A DNA stretch of 64,000 nucleotides, from contig NZ_JAPRAQ010000018.1 of the NCBI RefSeq assembly GCF_029989365.1, forward strand, positions 62,001-126,000, read 5' to 3'. A program made the position numbers and the translations under genes. Below are positions 48,521-56,793 of this stretch, in pieces; within the stretch, counting starts at the first letter, position 1, and each line of letters begins with the position of its first letter. This DNA comes from Bradyrhizobium sp. Arg816 (GTDB taxonomy: Bacteria; Pseudomonadota; Alphaproteobacteria; Rhizobiales; Xanthobacteraceae). The notes beneath the pieces were generated by a model. The model was given only the letters and a program-made list of their open reading frames with translations, had not been told where the DNA came from and searched no databases.

Positions 48521-48841
48521 TCATCCTCCCGGCGGGGGGCAAGACCGATCGGCCAGACATTGGCCGGTCGGGTGCGATCACTGCCCGAAATGGGCTTCGA
48601 CCGCTAGGCATGATGTAGCTCATTTAAGGCAAAAACAGCGACTTGTGCAGCCCTTGACAACGATAGGTTCTGCGTTCGACCGATAGGTTCTGCGGTGGAT
48701 CGCCGCTTTTGTCATATGTGGTTCATATCGGGCGCGCGTTAAGCATATGAGTCGGGGCACCTGCCTGGAACGCGCGTCCGCATCTTGACATGATTTCGTG
48801 TCCGCCCGCAGTCGGCATTGTTCCAGCGCAAGCGATGCGAG

Positions 48842-48879
48842 CTTTTTTGGAACGTCGGTACTTTTTTGGAACGTCGGTA
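48842..48879. repeat. Perfect 19-bp tandem duplication carrying GGAAC
   Basis: The unit CTTTTTTGGAACGTCGGTA occurs twice without interruption. Each copy has a GGAAC, the -35 of EcfG-type sigma factors. The second copy is correctly spaced from a GGTT. Confidence 0.85.
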
Positions 48880-48892
48880 CTATGCGCCGGTT
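48868..48892 (+). promoter_or_regulatory. EcfG-type (general stress response) promoter candidate
   Basis: GGAAC at 48868-48872, a 16-nt spacer, and GGTT at 48889-48892 (consensus GGAAC-N16/17-CGTT). It lies ~93 bp before the DUF892 start; such genes are known members of the alphaproteobacterial general stress regulon. Confidence 0.55.
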
Positions 48893-48984
48893 AGCGCTCC
48901 ATCAGCAATCGAACATGGCGGATTCATCGGCTTTTTCGTGCGAGCCGACGCCTCAATGTTCCCGAAACCGAGAGGATCGGAACG

Positions 48985-49491
48985 ATGGGACTGTTCACAA
49001 AAGACATCAAGACCATGAACGACCTGTTCGTGCACCAGCTTCAGGACATCTATTATGCCGAGCAACAGCTCACCAGGGCGCTGCCGAAAATGGCAGATAA
49101 GGCCACCGATCCGCAGCTGAAGCAGGGCTTTTTGACGCACCTCGAAGAAACCAAGCAGCACGTGAAGCGGCTCGAGGAAGTCTTCAAGATGCACGGCGCG
49201 CAGGTGAAGGCGGTCGACTGCCCGGCGATCGACGGCATCATCGAGGAAGCCGACGAGACCGCCGGTGAAGTCGCCGACAAGGCGGTGCTGGACGCCGCCC
49301 TGATCAATGCGGCCCAGGCCGCGGAGCATTACGAGATCGTCCGCTACGGCAGCCTGATCGCCTGGGCCAAGCAGCTCGGCCGCAACGACTGCGCCACCGT
49401 GCTCGCCAAGACGCTGGAAGAAGAGAAGGCGACCGACAAGAAGCTGACCACGCTCGCCGAGAGCAAGGTCAACCTGCGCGCGGCGAGCTAG
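48985..49491 (+). CDS. DUF892/YciF-type ferritin-like stress protein, 168 aa
   Basis: Four-helix ferritin-like protein: NDLFVHQLQDIYYAEQQLTR, FLTHLEETKQHVKRLEEVFK, ALINAAQAAEHYEIVRYGSL, LAKTLEEEKATDKKLTTLAE. The E-x-x-H and E-x6-Y residues in these helices suggest a di-metal site. YciE/YciF-like proteins accumulate under stress. The EcfG-type promoter upstream fits. Followed by a strong terminator at 49512-49543. Confidence 0.92.
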   Translation: MGLFTKDIKTMNDLFVHQLQDIYYAEQQLTRALPKMADKATDPQLKQGFLTHLEETKQHVKRLEEVFKMHGAQVKAVDCPAIDGIIEEADETAGEVADKAVLDAALINAAQAAEHYEIVRYGSLIAWAKQLGRNDCATVLAKTLEEEKATDKKLTTLAESKVNLRAAS

Positions 49492-49511
49492 GGCGAACGA
49501 CCTTCCGTCAG

Positions 49512-49543
49512 GAGACGCCGCGGAGCCGTGCGGCGTCTCTTTT
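49512..49543 (+). terminator. Rho-independent terminator of the DUF892 gene
   Basis: 10-bp perfect stem (GAGACGCCGC / GCGGCGTCTC), 8-nt loop, then TTTT on the plus strand. It lies 21 bp after the stop codon, between convergent genes. Confidence 0.9.
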
Positions 49544-49553
49544 CGGGCTTCGC

Positions 49554-50795
49554 CTATTTGCTTTGCGGCGCAGCCTGCTCGGCCTGGTATTTCAGTCCGA
49601 ATACCAGGGCGATCACTGCGAAGGCGGCGATGGTCGCGGCAAAGACCAGGCTCGCCGCGGTCAGGCTGGTCAGGGTCGAGAGCACGCCGATCCCGATCAC
49701 CGGAAGCGCGTTTCCGAGAAAGCAGCAGATGAAATAGGCCGAGACCACTTCGGCACGGCGATCATCCGGTGCGATCTGGTTCACCACCTGCAAGCTGCCG
49801 CGATAGCCGAGGCCCGCTGCCAGGCCGCAGGTCGCGGTCGATGCGATCATGACGCCGAGCGATCCCACGAACTGCGCCGTCACGAGCAGGGCAAGGCTCG
49901 GCAACATGAGGCCGAGCGACCACAGCATCGCGGTGCGGCTGGACAGGGATCGCGTCAGGGCAATGACCAGCGCAACGGCGGCCGCAAGCTCGAGGAAGAT
50001 CGCGCCTGCGACGGCGTGGCTGGTGACATGCAACTCGTTGGCGAGCACGCTCGGTGCAAGCGCGGCGAAAAAGGCAACCAGGGCCATGGCGCCAAAGCCG
50101 GTTACCGCGGGCGCCACGAAGCGCCGCCGGATCGACGACGGAACGTCGGCGCGCGGCCGGATCGACAATTGCGCGAACGCGGCCAGCGGCCGATTCACGG
50201 TTTCGCGCAAGGCGAGAAGTGCGGCGACGACCACCAGCACCGCGAGATAGGCGATGAACGGGGTTCGCAGCGGAAGCGTGACATATTCGGCAAGCAGGCC
50301 GGCGATCAACGCGCCGAGCCCGAGGCCGGTGAAGTTCGCGACCGTCGCGACCACAGTGGCGCGGGAACGGTCCTGTTCGGCGATCAGCTCGGCAAGCCAG
50401 GCAGTGCCTGTTCCGGCGCCGATCCCGATGGCGAGACCGCTCAGTACCCGTGCCACGTAAAGTGAAGCGATCCCGTGTGCGAACAGGAAGACCAGCGCGC
50501 TTGTGATGGCAATGCCGATGGCAATGACCGCCGTGCGTCGCCGTCCGACCTCATCCGACATCCCGCCGAATACCAGGAGTGCAGTCAGATTGCCAACGAC
50601 GTAGACAGCATAGATCAAGGTCAACGTGATCTGGGAGAAGCCGAACTGCTGCTTGTAGATGACATAAAGCGGAGTTGCGATGGTGCTGCCGGCGAACAGT
50701 GCGCCGATCATGCAGCCGACGGCAACGATGGTTGCAGTCTTGCCGAACTCCGATCTTGCGGCAGATGGAATCGAGGTGTTGCCAGCTCTTGCCAT
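49554..50795 (-). CDS. MFS transporter, 413 aa
   Basis: 12 membrane segments. Blocks: TIVAVGCMIGALFAGSTIAT, LTALLVFGGMSDEVGRRRTA (the conserved loop 2-3, G-x-x-S-D-x-x-G-R-R), VLSGLAIGIGAGTGTAWLAE and GLGYRGSLQVVNQIAPDDRR. It belongs to the drug/metabolite MFS type; substrate unknown. ATG 50795 gives MARAGNTSIP and correct topology; the ribosome site is weak. Divergent from a second MFS gene across 224 bp full of inverted repeats, with no regulator gene adjacent. Confidence 0.88.
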   Translation of the reverse strand: MARAGNTSIPSAARSEFGKTATIVAVGCMIGALFAGSTIATPLYVIYKQQFGFSQITLTLIYAVYVVGNLTALLVFGGMSDEVGRRRTAVIAIGIAITSALVFLFAHGIASLYVARVLSGLAIGIGAGTGTAWLAELIAEQDRSRATVVATVANFTGLGLGALIAGLLAEYVTLPLRTPFIAYLAVLVVVAALLALRETVNRPLAAFAQLSIRPRADVPSSIRRRFVAPAVTGFGAMALVAFFAALAPSVLANELHVTSHAVAGAIFLELAAAVALVIALTRSLSSRTAMLWSLGLMLPSLALLVTAQFVGSLGVMIASTATCGLAAGLGYRGSLQVVNQIAPDDRRAEVVSAYFICCFLGNALPVIGIGVLSTLTSLTAASLVFAATIAAFAVIALVFGLKYQAEQAAPQSK

Positions 50796-50914
50796 GAGGT
50801 TCACTGCCTTGAAGGGAACATGAAGGGGGCAACGGAAGCGATCTCGCAATGTTCCCATGTCTTCACGCCAACAGGGCTTGCACGGCGAGCAGGACGCGAT
50901 ACTTCGATGCCTCT

Positions 50915-50995
50915 TGCGAAACATACGATCTATCGTGCGACGATGCTTCGATCATAACCGAAGCATGATGGTTCGCCGCAAGCGTATGTTTCGCA
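50915..50995. promoter_or_regulatory. Nested inverted repeats between two divergent exporter genes
   Basis: Outer perfect 13-bp inverted repeat: TGCGAAACATACG (50915-50927) and CGTATGTTTCGCA (50983-50995), 55 bp apart. Inner 8-bp repeat: ATGCTTCG (50943-50950) and CGAAGCAT (50959-50966). A third small palindrome ACGATCTATCGT is at 50925-50936. The outer arms flank the inner ones symmetrically to within 5 bp. Confidence 0.7.
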
Positions 50996-51019
50996 TGGGG
51001 CTGCAACCGAGGTGGCAGC

Positions 51020-52453
51020 ATGCGAGCCAGCACCATCAAATATGAACCCTTCGACGACGGAGCCGGCGCGCAGCGTGCCGGTTCGCGCCTTGCAACCTCC
51101 CTCACGCTTGCCGCGATGAGCCTCGGCTATGGCGTGGTCCAGCTTGACGTCACCATCGTCAACACCGCGCTGGATGCGATGGGCAAATCGCTTGGCGGCG
51201 GCGTCGCCGAGCTGCAATGGGTGGTCAGCACCTACACCATCGCCTTTGCCGCTTTCATTCTGACCGCCGGTGCGCTCGGCGACCGTATCGGCGCCAAGCG
51301 CATCTTCATGGCCGGGTTCGCCATCTTCACCGCGGCCTCGCTCGCCTGCGCGATGTCGCCCAATGCGGCCGTGCTGATTGCAGCGCGGCTGGTGCAGGGG
51401 CTGGCGGCGGCGATCCTGGTGCCGAATTCCCTGGCGCTGCTCAATCGTGCCTATACGGACGACCGCGAGCGTGGCCGCGCCGTGGCGGTCTGGGCCGCCG
51501 GAGCGAGCCTGGCGCTCACTGCCGGTCCCTTCGTCGGCGGCGCGCTGATCACGCTGGTCGGCTGGCGCGCGATCTTCCTGGTCAACCTGCCGATCGGTCT
51601 GACCGGCCTGTGGCTGAGCTGGCGCTACGCCAGCGAGACCACGCGGTCGCGCGCGCGCGAGATCGATCTGCCTGGCCAGCTCGCCGCGATCGGTGCGTTG
51701 GGCGCGCTCGCCGGCGCAATCATCGAAGCTGGCGCGCTCGGCTGGAGCCATCCAGCCGTGATCGCGGCCTTCGTTGCCTCAGCCGCATTCGCGGTGCTCT
51801 TCGTCTGGCGCGAGAGCCGCACCGTGCAGCCGATGCTGCCGCTGTCGCTGTTCAGTCACCGGCTGTTTACCCTGACCACGATTGTCGGCCTCCTCGTCAA
51901 CATCGCGATCTACGGCCTGATCTTCGTGCTGAGCCTGTATTTCCAGAGGATCAACGGGCTTTCGGCCTGGTGGACCGGGCTCGCCTTCGTGCCGATGATG
52001 GGCGCGGTGCTGCCTGTCAACCTGCTGGCGCCGCGACTGGCCGAGCGCATCGGCTCTTGCCCGACCATCGTGGCCGGCGCCTGTATCTCGGCGCTCGGCT
52101 GCCTCGGGCTGCTCTGGATCGAAGCCGGGACCAGCTACTGGGCGATCTTTGCGCAGATGATCGCGATCAGCGGTGGACTTGGCCTGCTGGTGCCGCCGCT
52201 GACCTCCACCTTGCTCGGCAGCGTCGACAAGGCGCGCTCCGGCATCGCCGCCGGCGTCCTGAACGCGACGCGGCAGACCGGCAGCGTGCTCGGCGTCGCG
52301 CTGTTCGGCTCGCTGGTGGCCTCGGACAGTGCATTCATGACGGGCCTTCACCAGTCGCTAATCATATCGGCTGCCGTCCTGCTGCTCGCCGCCGCCGTGA
52401 TCGGCCTCGGCGCAAATGCGCCTGACGCAAAGACGCAAGGGCGCTCAATGTGA
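51020..52453 (+). CDS. MFS drug transporter, DHA2 family (EmrB/QacA type, 14 TM), 477 aa
   Basis: 14 membrane segments. DHA2 hallmarks: LDVTIVNTALDAMGKSLGGG (motif D1), QWVVSTYTIAFAAFILTAGA, LGDRIGAKRIFMAGF (loop 2-3) and AAGASLALTAGPFVGGALIT (motif C, antiporter). Proton-driven export of drugs or other amphiphiles is expected. No membrane-fusion (EmrA-like) partner is present. ATG 51020 starts 25 bp after the right outer arm of the inverted repeat, so a repressor bound there could control it. Confidence 0.9.
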   Translation: MRASTIKYEPFDDGAGAQRAGSRLATSLTLAAMSLGYGVVQLDVTIVNTALDAMGKSLGGGVAELQWVVSTYTIAFAAFILTAGALGDRIGAKRIFMAGFAIFTAASLACAMSPNAAVLIAARLVQGLAAAILVPNSLALLNRAYTDDRERGRAVAVWAAGASLALTAGPFVGGALITLVGWRAIFLVNLPIGLTGLWLSWRYASETTRSRAREIDLPGQLAAIGALGALAGAIIEAGALGWSHPAVIAAFVASAAFAVLFVWRESRTVQPMLPLSLFSHRLFTLTTIVGLLVNIAIYGLIFVLSLYFQRINGLSAWWTGLAFVPMMGAVLPVNLLAPRLAERIGSCPTIVAGACISALGCLGLLWIEAGTSYWAIFAQMIAISGGLGLLVPPLTSTLLGSVDKARSGIAAGVLNATRQTGSVLGVALFGSLVASDSAFMTGLHQSLIISAAVLLLAAAVIGLGANAPDAKTQGRSM

Positions 52454-52557
52454 GCGATCCCACACATTCTCTGTTCACCATTCCCGAAACCGGCACAGAG
52501 CCGGTTACCGACTGTCCATCTCTGCCGGTTCTAGTGCAGTTGGAATAGGGGCCGGCA

Positions 52558-54957
52558 ATGTATCAAGTTCTTTACTGCCTGACGGATCAGCATGATTGGC
52601 GTCTGGTCGCGCTCGGCGGAGCGGTGTGCCTGCTCGCCAGCGCGGCGGCGATCAGCCTGTTTCACCGCGCGCGCGCGGCGCGCGGGGGAGCTCGCGTATC
52701 GTGGGTCGCGCTCGATGCCGTCGTCGCCGGCGGCGGCATCTGGGCAACCCATTTCATCGCGATGCAGGCTTATGGGCCTGGTGCGGGCGGCGCTTACAAT
52801 ATTCCGTTGACGGTCCTGTCGCTGATCTTCGCGATCGCGGTCACCTTCATCGGGCTGAGCATCTCGGTGTCGGTGACGCGGGCGGGCCTGGTTGCGCTCG
52901 GTGGCGCCGTCGTCGGTGGCGGCGTTGCCGCCATGCATTACACCGGCATGATGGCGCTCGAGATTCCCGCGCACATCGGCTGGACGACCGGCACAGTGAC
53001 GGTCTCGATCGTGCTCGGCATCGTCCTCGGGTCGCTTGCCCTGGTCGTTGCGGGCCGGCGCGACAGCCTCGCGGGCGCGCTCGGCGCGACGGTGCTGCTG
53101 ACGCTTGCCATCGTCTCACATCATTTCACCGCCATGGGCGCCGTGGAGCTGACGCCGGATCCTGCGGTCGTGATCAGCGGCCTGTCGATCCCGCCGGCCT
53201 CATTGTCGATCCTCACCGCCAGCGCCGCCGCTGCGATCATCGCGATCGCGCTCGCGGCGGCTCTGCTCGACCGCCGCGCCAAGGGCGAACTGGGACGCCA
53301 GCAAGTCGTGCTGGATACCGCGCTCGAGAACATGTCGCAGGGACTGTGCATGTTCGATGCTGACGGCAAGATCCAGCTCTTCAACGAGCGCTACGCAGCG
53401 ATGCTGGGCCGCACCGACATTGCGCTCGCCGGCCGCCTGCTCGTCGACGTGTTGCGGGAAGAGCAGGCCAGGGGCCAGTGGCAGGGCGATGCGGGCGAAT
53501 TCTTCGCGCGCCTCGTCGCCGACGCGCGCGAGGGCCGCACGACCAGCCAGGTCGTCACCCGGTTCGGTCGCTCCATCCGCGTCGTCAACCAGCCGATGCA
53601 GGGCGGCGGCTGGGTCGCGACCTTCGAGGACATCACCGAATGGCTGGAGGCGCAGGCCAAGATCTCGCACATGGCGCGCCATGACGCGCTGACCAATCTG
53701 CCGAACCGCGTGCTGTTCCACGAGCAGCTCGAGCAGGGACTGCGCCGGGCGAAGTCGGGCGACCAGCTCGCGGTGCTGTGCCTCGATCTCGATCACTTCA
53801 AGGACATCAACGACTCGCTCGGCCATCCCATCGGGGATGCGCTGCTCAAGGAAGTCGGTCGCAGGCTGAAGGCCACCGTCGGCGCGAGCGACACCGTGGC
53901 GCGGCTCGGTGGCGACGAGTTCGCCGTGGTCCAGATCGGGCGCTCCGAGGAAGCCGCGGCGCGAGCCCTTGCCGGCCGCCTCGTCGAGGTGATCTCTGCG
54001 CCCTACGAGATCGACGACCACCAGATCGTGATCGGCGTCTCGATCGGCATCTCGCTGTCGCCGCAGGACAGCGACAATCCGGACGAGCTGTTGAAGAACG
54101 CCGACCTCGCGCTGTACCGCGCCAAGGCGGACGGCCGCGGCACCTATCGTTTCTTCGAGACCGGCATGGACGCGCGCGCGCAGGCGCGGCGGCTGCTGGA
54201 GATGGACTTGCGGGCGGCGTTGCTGCGCGACGAGTTCGAGGCGTACTACCAGCCCATCCGCGACGTCGCCAGCGGTCGCGTCGTCGCCTTCGAGGCGCTG
54301 CTGCGCTGGAACCATCCGCAGCGCGGCCTGATCGCCCCGATCAACTTCATTCCGGTGGCCGAGGAGACCGGCCTCATCGTCCAGCTCGGCGAATTCGTGC
54401 TGCGCAGCGCCTGCAGTGACGCCGCCACCTGGCCGGACGATGTCGATGTCGCCGTCAACCTGTCGCCGGTGCAGTTCAAGAGCCAGAACCTGATCGCATC
54501 CGTGACCGATGCGCTGGCAGCCTCAGGGCTCGCGGCGCGGCGGCTCGAGCTCGAGATCACCGAATCGGTGCTGCTCCAGAACAGCGAGGCGACGCTGACC
54601 ACCCTGCACGAGCTGCGCGCCATGGGCGTGCGGATCTCGCTCGACGATTTCGGCACCGGCTATTCGTCGCTGAGCTACCTGCGCAGCTTCCCGTTCGACA
54701 AGATCAAGATCGACCGCTCCTTCGTGTCGGAGCTTGCGACGCGCGAGGATTCCATGGCGATCATCCGCGCGGTGACCGGCCTCGGGCGCAGCCTCGGCAT
54801 CGTCACCACTGCGGAAGGCGTCGAGAACGACACGCAGCTCGAGCTGCTGCGGCGCGAGGGCTGCACCCAGGCGCAGGGCTATCTCTTCAGCAAGCCGCGG
54901 CCTGCGTCCGATGTCGCGTTGATGCTGAACCGGCCGCGGCTGCTCGCCTCGGCCTGA
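52558..54957 (+). CDS. MHYT-GGDEF-EAL cyclic-di-GMP signalling protein, 799 aa
   Basis: Seven membrane segments in ~1-245 form an MHYT sensor domain with its three motifs (WATHFIAMQAY, AAMHYTGMMAL, SHHFTAMGAV), thought to bind copper and sense O2, CO or NO. A PAS-like segment follows (~255-365, TALENMSQGLCMFDADGKIQ). The GGDEF domain has an intact active site (VARLGGDEFAVV) with metal site LCLDLDHFKDIND. The EAL domain has VAFEALLRWNHP, LELEITES and SLDDFGTGYSSLSYL, all catalytic residues visible. It can in principle both make and break c-di-GMP. Very common in Bradyrhizobium. Confidence 0.95.
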   Translation: MYQVLYCLTDQHDWRLVALGGAVCLLASAAAISLFHRARAARGGARVSWVALDAVVAGGGIWATHFIAMQAYGPGAGGAYNIPLTVLSLIFAIAVTFIGLSISVSVTRAGLVALGGAVVGGGVAAMHYTGMMALEIPAHIGWTTGTVTVSIVLGIVLGSLALVVAGRRDSLAGALGATVLLTLAIVSHHFTAMGAVELTPDPAVVISGLSIPPASLSILTASAAAAIIAIALAAALLDRRAKGELGRQQVVLDTALENMSQGLCMFDADGKIQLFNERYAAMLGRTDIALAGRLLVDVLREEQARGQWQGDAGEFFARLVADAREGRTTSQVVTRFGRSIRVVNQPMQGGGWVATFEDITEWLEAQAKISHMARHDALTNLPNRVLFHEQLEQGLRRAKSGDQLAVLCLDLDHFKDINDSLGHPIGDALLKEVGRRLKATVGASDTVARLGGDEFAVVQIGRSEEAAARALAGRLVEVISAPYEIDDHQIVIGVSIGISLSPQDSDNPDELLKNADLALYRAKADGRGTYRFFETGMDARAQARRLLEMDLRAALLRDEFEAYYQPIRDVASGRVVAFEALLRWNHPQRGLIAPINFIPVAEETGLIVQLGEFVLRSACSDAATWPDDVDVAVNLSPVQFKSQNLIASVTDALAASGLAARRLELEITESVLLQNSEATLTTLHELRAMGVRISLDDFGTGYSSLSYLRSFPFDKIKIDRSFVSELATREDSMAIIRAVTGLGRSLGIVTTAEGVENDTQLELLRREGCTQAQGYLFSKPRPASDVALMLNRPRLLASA

Positions 54958-54960
54958 TGT

Positions 54961-55395
54961 CTAGCCGCGGCGCAGCGCGAAGTGCGCGCCGCAAAACGCC
55001 ATTACGGCGCCGAGACATAGCGCGGCGAGCCCGGCGAGCACGCCCGAGACGGACGGGATCGGGCTCGGTGCCGCGGCCACCTGGCCCGCACCGGCAAGCA
55101 GCAGCACGCCGACCGCGATCAGGAACTGCCGCATCCGCTGCGGGATCTGCCCGGAGACGGCGCTCTGCATCAACGTCGCCGTGAAATAGCCGCCGGAGAA
55201 ACCGACCGTGGCAATCAGCCACCAGGCGATCGCTGCGCCCGCGGGTATGAATTCATGCGTGTCGGAATGCCAGAGCCCGCCGAGGTCGAGCCCGTAACGC
55301 GCGCCCAGCATGTGCACCGCGAGCGCGAGCAGCACGCCGGAGATCACGGCGGCACCGAGAATCAGGCGGCGCGGAAAAAAGGTCGTCTCAGCCAT
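54961..55395 (-). CDS. Small four-TM membrane protein of unknown function, 144 aa
   Basis: Four hydrophobic segments: LILGAAVISGVLLALAVHML, AIAWWLIATVGFSGGYFTAT, QFLIAVGVLLLAGAGQVAAA and VLAGLAALCLGAVMAFCGAH. No domain recognised. ATG 55395 starts just before the first segment; the upstream reading frame overlaps the next gene's promoter and is not used. It lies 3 bp past the stop of the MHYT gene, in convergent orientation. Confidence 0.7.
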   Translation of the reverse strand: MAETTFFPRRLILGAAVISGVLLALAVHMLGARYGLDLGGLWHSDTHEFIPAGAAIAWWLIATVGFSGGYFTATLMQSAVSGQIPQRMRQFLIAVGVLLLAGAGQVAAAPSPIPSVSGVLAGLAALCLGAVMAFCGAHFALRRG

Positions 55396-55474
55396 GCCCC
55401 GCTTGTAGGATGGGCGAGGGCGATCGCGCAAGCCGATCGCAGGCGGGATTGCGCGGACGGGATTGATTGTCGAG

Positions 55475-56062
55475 ATGCAGGTTTCGGGAGCGCAAGGCCC
55501 GTCGGTCACGAGCTACGCCTACAAGGCGTCGCTGATCGGCTCGGCGCATCGTTTCGAGCTGACGGACGCGGGCCTGTCCTGGCACATCGCCGGCCGCTCC
55601 GGCCTGTGGCGCTATGACGAGATCTCGGCGATCCGGCTGTCGTTTCGCCCGGTGTCGATGCAGCAGCACCGCTTTCGCGCCGATGTCAGCCACTCCAGTG
55701 GCGGCCGCATCAGGATCCTGTCGACGAGCTGGCAGACCGCGGCGCTGATGGCGCCGCAGGACAACGGTTTTCGCGATTTCATCATCGAACTGCACGCACG
55801 GATGGCGCAAGCCGGCAGCCGCGCCGAATTGACCGCAGGCCTCGGCCGCAAGACCTATGCGGCGGTACTGGCCTTCCTGGCGGTGCTGACGGTGGCGATG
55901 ACGGGCCTATTGATCCGCGCGCTCGTGATCGGGGAGTTCGCCGGCGCCCTGTTCATCATCGGCTTTGCCGCACTGTTCGCCTGGCAGGTCGGCGGCTTCG
56001 TGCGGCGCAACCAGCCGCACAGCTACAGTTTTGATCGTGTGCCCAAGGCCTTGCTGCCCTAG
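55475..56062 (+). CDS. Membrane protein of unknown function, 195 aa
   Basis: Residues ~1-125 form a soluble domain resembling a PH-like or bacterial scaffold fold (AYKASLIGSAHRFELTDAGL, WRYDEISAIRLSFRPVSMQQ, GRIRILSTSWQTAALMAPQD). Two membrane helices follow (~132-152 and ~155-178). No named domain recognised. ATG 55475 is used; a TTG four codons upstream is possible. Divergent from the four-TM protein. Confidence 0.7.
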   Translation: MQVSGAQGPSVTSYAYKASLIGSAHRFELTDAGLSWHIAGRSGLWRYDEISAIRLSFRPVSMQQHRFRADVSHSSGGRIRILSTSWQTAALMAPQDNGFRDFIIELHARMAQAGSRAELTAGLGRKTYAAVLAFLAVLTVAMTGLLIRALVIGEFAGALFIIGFAALFAWQVGGFVRRNQPHSYSFDRVPKALLP

Positions 56063-56124
56063 GTGCAGTCGGCCGCAATCAAACGTGACTTCGCGCTCCT
56101 GCGCCGGTGTCGCATCGTGCGGCC

Positions 56125-56724
56125 ATGTCAGACATGCATCGTGCCACGCGGCCGCTTACGGCGGATGAGATCGCCGAGATCAACCGGACACATCTGATCG
56201 ATACGTCGCTCCGGCCGGCCGATCTGTTGTTCATGTTCGGCACCCGCGAGGACGTTGGCTTGCGCGCCGACACCGCCGCGAGGCTGTGGCGCGAAGGCCT
56301 GTTCCGCTGGTCGATTGTCAGCGGTGGTGTGACGCCGGGCTCGGAGCAATCTGAGTGCACCATTATCAAGGCCGCGATGGTCGCGGCCGGCATTCCCGCG
56401 GACCTCATCCTCGAGGAACATCGCGCGATGAACACCAGCGAGAACGTGATCTTCTCGCTGCCGATCATTGATGCGGCGCTTGGACTGCAAGACCTCCGGA
56501 GCGTGATCTGCCTCGGCAACACCTGGACGGCGCGCCGCTATCCGATGACGCTTTACCGGCACTGGCCTGAAGTCGAGAAGATGCTGCTCACCGTCGACAG
56601 CTTTGCGACGCCGCGCGCACTCTGGCACACCGATGTCGAGTTTCGCCGGCGTGTCCTGCACGAATGGGACAAGATCGAGCCGTACAAGGCGAAGGGCTTT
56701 ATCACAGAATGGCCGGCGGCCTGA
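56125..56724 (+). CDS. YdcF/DUF218-family protein, 199 aa
   Basis: Rossmann-like DUF218 domain: ADLLFMFGTREDVGLRADTA, SIVSGGVTPGSEQSECTIIK, LEEHRAMNTSENVIFSLPII and VICLGNTWTARRYPMTLYRH. The SGG...S-E and NTSENV blocks are typical of YdcF/SanA/ElyC proteins; some take part in envelope (undecaprenyl or polysaccharide) metabolism. No membrane segment, so it resembles the soluble YdcF type. ATG 56125 is chosen over a GTG at 56107; neither has a clear ribosome site. Confidence 0.85.
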   Translation: MSDMHRATRPLTADEIAEINRTHLIDTSLRPADLLFMFGTREDVGLRADTAARLWREGLFRWSIVSGGVTPGSEQSECTIIKAAMVAAGIPADLILEEHRAMNTSENVIFSLPIIDAALGLQDLRSVICLGNTWTARRYPMTLYRHWPEVEKMLLTVDSFATPRALWHTDVEFRRRVLHEWDKIEPYKAKGFITEWPAA

Positions 56725-56750
56725 GCAGCGAAGGGCCGGATCTTTGTCGT

Positions 56751-56790
56751 GACGCGTTTTCGAACCGGTATCACTTCGCTCGCAACGCTC
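56751..56790. repeat. REP-like element, GACGCGTTTTC family (family E)
   Basis: Starts GACGCGTTTTCGAACCGG, then a CACTTCGCTCGCAACGC tail. The opening 11 bases match the element at 27534. It overlaps the 3' flank of the YdcF gene just before the MocR stop. Confidence 0.5.
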
Positions 56791-56793
56791 CGG

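Larger units (their letters stand above)
48521..48984. other. 464-bp upstream region of the DUF892 gene with two tandem duplications
   Basis: Apart from promoter signals no gene is seen. It contains CGATAGGTTCTGCG twice (48661-48674 and 48681-48694, 20-bp period) and a perfect 19-bp tandem duplication (48842-48860, 48861-48879). Short frames here have no ribosome site. Confidence 0.6.

Noticed and set aside
50915..50995. 13-bp inverted repeats considered as ends of an insertion sequence or MITE
   Set aside because: Only 81 bp long, no matching target-site duplication at the flanks, no transposase, and it sits exactly in a divergent promoter region.
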